In this document: positions 61,423 through 64,000 of the stretch, piece after piece
How positions within the stretch are numbered: position 1 is the first letter of the stretch
Layout: each line of letters opens with the position of its first letter
Assembly (NCBI GenBank): GCA_030761205.1
Contig: JAULJL010000028.1
Location: 12,382,001 to 12,446,000, forward strand
Length of the DNA: 64,000 bases
Origin: Fremontodendron californicum
Taxonomy: Eukaryota > Streptophyta > Magnoliopsida > Malvales > Malvaceae
Reading direction: 5' to 3'
Made by a program: the position numbers and the translations under genes
The notes under the pieces: generated by a model
The model's database searches: none
Told to the model about the DNA's origin: nothing
Seen by the model: only the letters and a program-made list of their open reading frames with translations

Positions 61423-61427
61423 AATCC

Positions 61428-62254
61428 ATTACTCCGAAAGCTTCAAATGGACACCATTTCATCATGGTGGTTATAAACTACATCACGAAGTGGGTAGAAG
61501 CTACTTCTTATGCCAACGTGATGAAGTTAGTAGTGTGCAGATTCATAAAAAAAGAGATCATATGCCGATATGGGCTTTCGGAGAGAATCATTTCAGATAA
61601 TGCTCTCAACTTGAACAATAAAATGATGAAAGAAGTGTGCACTCAGTTCAAGATCAAGTACCATAATTTAGCGCCCTCTCGTCCGAAAATGAAGGGGTCA
61701 GTAGAAGTAGCCAACAAAAATATAAAGAATATTGTCCAAAAAATGACTAATGTGTACAAATATTGGCACGAGAAGTTACCTTTTGCTATTCACGTGTATC
61801 GCACTTCGGTTCGCACATCCACAGGCGCCACACCTTTCTCTCTGGTATATGGAATGGAAGCAATGTTGCCTATCGAGGTTGAAATCCCTTCCCTCTGTGT
61901 TTGATGGAGGTCGGCTTAGAAGAAGCGGAATGGGTTAGGGTCCGTTACAAGAAGTTGAACCTCATTGAATAGAAAAGGCTAAAAGCTATTTGCCATGGTC
62001 AGATGTACCAAAAAATGATGATACAGACTCACAATAAGAAGGTTCGCCCTAGGCAATTTCGGGAAGGGGAATTGGTATTGAGAAAGATTCTCCCTATTGT
62101 AAATGATCCTCGCGAAAAATGGACTCCAAATTGGGAAGGTCCTTACGTGGTGAGGAAGGCTTTTTCTGGAGTAGTATTGATCTTGACCCGGATGGACGGT
62201 GATGATTTGAGAAGTCCCCTAAATTTTGATGAGTTGAAAAAATATTATGCTTAA
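61428..62254 (+). pseudogene. Tat integrase catalytic core and C-terminus
   Basis: Continues the frame broken at 52222: ITPKASNGHHFIMVV, then the second catalytic Asp (ERIISDNALNL) and the Glu (GSVEVANKNIKNIV), then VYGMEAMLPIEVEIPS. A frame change near 61900 and a stop near 61970 separate the last part (62003-62254), which holds the C-terminal domain (WTPNWEGPYVVRKAF) and ends LNFDELKKYYA. Confidence 0.88.
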
Positions 62255-63107
62255 AAAAATTAAATGAAAAAAAAAAAAGAAAAAGAAAAAAAAAGGAAAG
62301 GAAAGGAAAGGTTTAAGGCGAAAGCCCTAAAGGGCGACTTAAAATCGAAAAGAGGACACTTGGGTTGACAACCCGAAAAGGGTGGCCCAAGTACTTGCCA
62401 AGTTGGATCGTAGGATCAATGCTCCGTGAAAAAGGGAATGAAGCTTCAGAGGTTCAGAAAAAGGGGCAAAGCTCAATTTGACGCGTCTTCGAAAGTTGAG
62501 AAGTTACCCAAGTAAATGGCTCGTTCAAAATAAATTTCAAACGAATTGAAGCAGGAAGGTCCAAGATATTCTACATCTAGGGCATCTGCGACCTACAAAC
62601 TTTACATTTGTCTATTAAATTCTTGATACTTACTTTTTGTTATATGAAATATTATTGCAAAGAACCTTGTTATTGTCATTTCTTTTATTACATTTGGCTA
62701 TTTCGTTACCATTTTCATTAGATTTTGTGATGCATTTTGATTGATTATCGAATTGAAGGATGATTAGTAAGCATAAAAATCTTAAAAATGAAAGGATTTC
62801 TTTGAATTATTATGGAGTAGAGTTAAATTTTTGAAGAGGTTCAGAAACCATTAAAATTTGAAAAAACACAAATCCAAGATCTTGGGAGGCTTGTTAAGTG
62901 GGGCAAACAGTAGAAAGATTGAAGACATCTTCATGGAGTCAGAAAATCCGTGGATCATAAAGGAATCATGGATTACAACTCATGACACAAACATATAATG
63001 GCATTCGCCTCTGGGGAACATGCCTTTTACAAGCATTTGCAAAACATATCATCAACATAGTTGCATTTTGACTAACAGTGCAGGAATCGTGGAATATTTT
63101 CTTTTTG
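62255..63107 (+). mobile_element. Tat 3' untranslated region
   Basis: Begins with an A/G-rich tract (62265-62312), then the short repeats usual for Tat tails (AAAGCCCTAAAGGGCGACTT, CAACCCGAAAAGGGTGGCCC). No coding frame; nothing further recognised up to the tandem array. Confidence 0.7.
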
Positions 63108-64000
63108 TTTTTAAATTGAACTCGTTTTTGGAAATGGGTCGAGCCTCGAGATCGTCGTTGAGGTATATATTTTGTTTTTAAATCGAACTCGATTTTGAAA
63201 ATGGGTCGAGCCCCGAGATCCCCATTGAGGTATTTCTTTGTTTTAAATCGAACTCATTTTTTTCAAATGGGTCGAGCCCCGAGATCGTCGTTGAGGTATT
63301 ACCTTTTATTTTAAATCGAACTTATTTTTTTCCAAATGAGTCGAGTCCCGAGATTGTCGTCGAGGTATTTCTATTACCTTTTGTTTTAAATCGAACTTGG
63401 TTTTTTACAAATAAATCGAGCCCCGAGATTGTTGTCGAGGTATTTCTTTTCCTTTTAAATCTAACTTGTTTTTTCCAAATTAGTTAAGCCCCGAGATTGT
63501 CGTCGAGGTATTTCTTTTCCTTTTAAATCAAACTTGTGAGTTGAGCCCCGAGATTATCATTGAGATATTTTTTTCTTTTAAATCGAACTTGTTTTTTTTT
63601 TCAAATGAGTCGAGCCCAGAGATTGTTTTCGAGGTATTTCTTTTCCTTTTAAATCAAACTTGTGAGTCGAGCCCCCATATTGTCGTCGAGGTATTTCTTT
63701 TCCTTTTAAATCGAACTTGTTTTTTTCCAAATGAGTCAAGCCCCGAGATTGTCGTCGAGGTATTTCATTTGCTTTTCAATTGAACTCATTTTTTTCCAAA
63801 TGGGTCGAGCCCTGAGATCGCCATCGAGGTATTTCTTTTTGTTTTAAATCGAACTCATTTTTTTCAAATGGGTTGAGCCTCGAGATCGCCCTCGAGGTAT
63901 TTTTTTTTTTGCTTTAAATCGAGCTCGTTTTTTCCAAATGGGTTGAGCCTCGAGATCGTCGTCGAGGTATTTCTTTTTATTTTAAATTGAACTCGTTTTT
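63108..64000. repeat. Tandem array, about 67 bp unit, at least 13 copies
   Basis: Units built on AAATCGAACTCGTTTTTTCC, then AAATGGGTCGAGCCCCGAGA, then TCGTCGTCGAGGTATTTCTT. The GTCGAGCC point recurs near 63138, 63205, 63271, 63340, 63416, 63483, 63540, 63610, 63667, 63735, 63805, 63872 and 63942. Two units are shortened by about 10 bp. The array runs off the window. The frame at 63541-63783 is array-derived. Confidence 0.9.

Noticed and set aside
61464..61510. Asp-to-Asn change in the integrase block VVINYITKW (and Gly in VGYVSKW of Athila A) as loss of a catalytic residue
   Set aside because: This Asp is not part of the catalytic triad; the first catalytic Asp is in the preceding GMDM/GMDF block, which is present in both elements.
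63541..63783. 80-aa frame with repeated ESSPEIVVEVF-type units
   Set aside because: Translation of the 67-bp tandem array; unit lengths are not all multiples of three, so no repeat protein is maintained.
63108..64000. CRISPR-like regular repeat
   Set aside because: The spacers are themselves repeated A/T-rich sequence, the units are degenerate and the DNA is plant nuclear; it is a tandem repeat.

Overview
This window is nuclear DNA of a flowering plant, most likely a eudicot. The evidence is one 25-exon host gene with GT-AG introns, surrounded by plant-type LTR retrotransposons of the Athila, Tat/Ogre and Ty1/copia lineages, with tRNA-Asp and tRNA-Arg primer sites, and by hAT and Mutator-like MITEs. 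No bacterial features, CRISPR arrays, rRNA or tRNA genes were seen.

Layout. 1-1445 is a partial Athila-type LTR (family B). 1446-6708 is the 5' end (5'UTR, primer site, about 4.7 kb LTR) of a Tat element on the minus strand. 6913-24675 is the only intact host gene, a membrane-protein gene of the Arabidopsis At5g58100 type (pollen-exine SPOT1-like). It encodes 938 aa and carries a 2.3 kb hAT-type element in intron 18 and a Mutator-type MITE in intron 24. A 435 bp hAT MITE lies just downstream. 25538-28188 is AT-rich with nothing recognised. 28189-29726 is the 3' end of a copia element on the minus strand. From 29727 to the window end a second Tat element runs on the plus strand: LTR, 5'UTR, ORF1, gag, RNase H, integrase, 3'UTR and tandem repeats. 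It is heavily interrupted.

Nesting. The Tat gag is split by a DNA transposon (about 38759-51026) that carries a decayed fragment of an RS-domain (SWAP-like) splicing gene. Inside it is a hAT MITE (38910-50401), and inside that a full-length Athila element A (39440-50129; TSD GAAGA; three coding lesions). The Tat integrase is split by a second Athila element, B (52223-61422).

Most notable: element B keeps gag and protease but has lost reverse transcriptase, RNase H and nearly all of integrase. In the 3' region, where Athila elements often carry an env-like ORF, it holds two foreign ORFs on the coding strand. One is a 178-aa basic zinc-finger protein resembling the nucleic-acid-binding proteins (silencing suppressors) of betaflexiviruses. 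The other is a LOG-type cytokinin-activating phosphoribohydrolase. Its LTRs are the most similar pair in the window (about 12 differences in 1504 bp by eye), so this non-autonomous element moved recently and must have used proteins supplied in trans.
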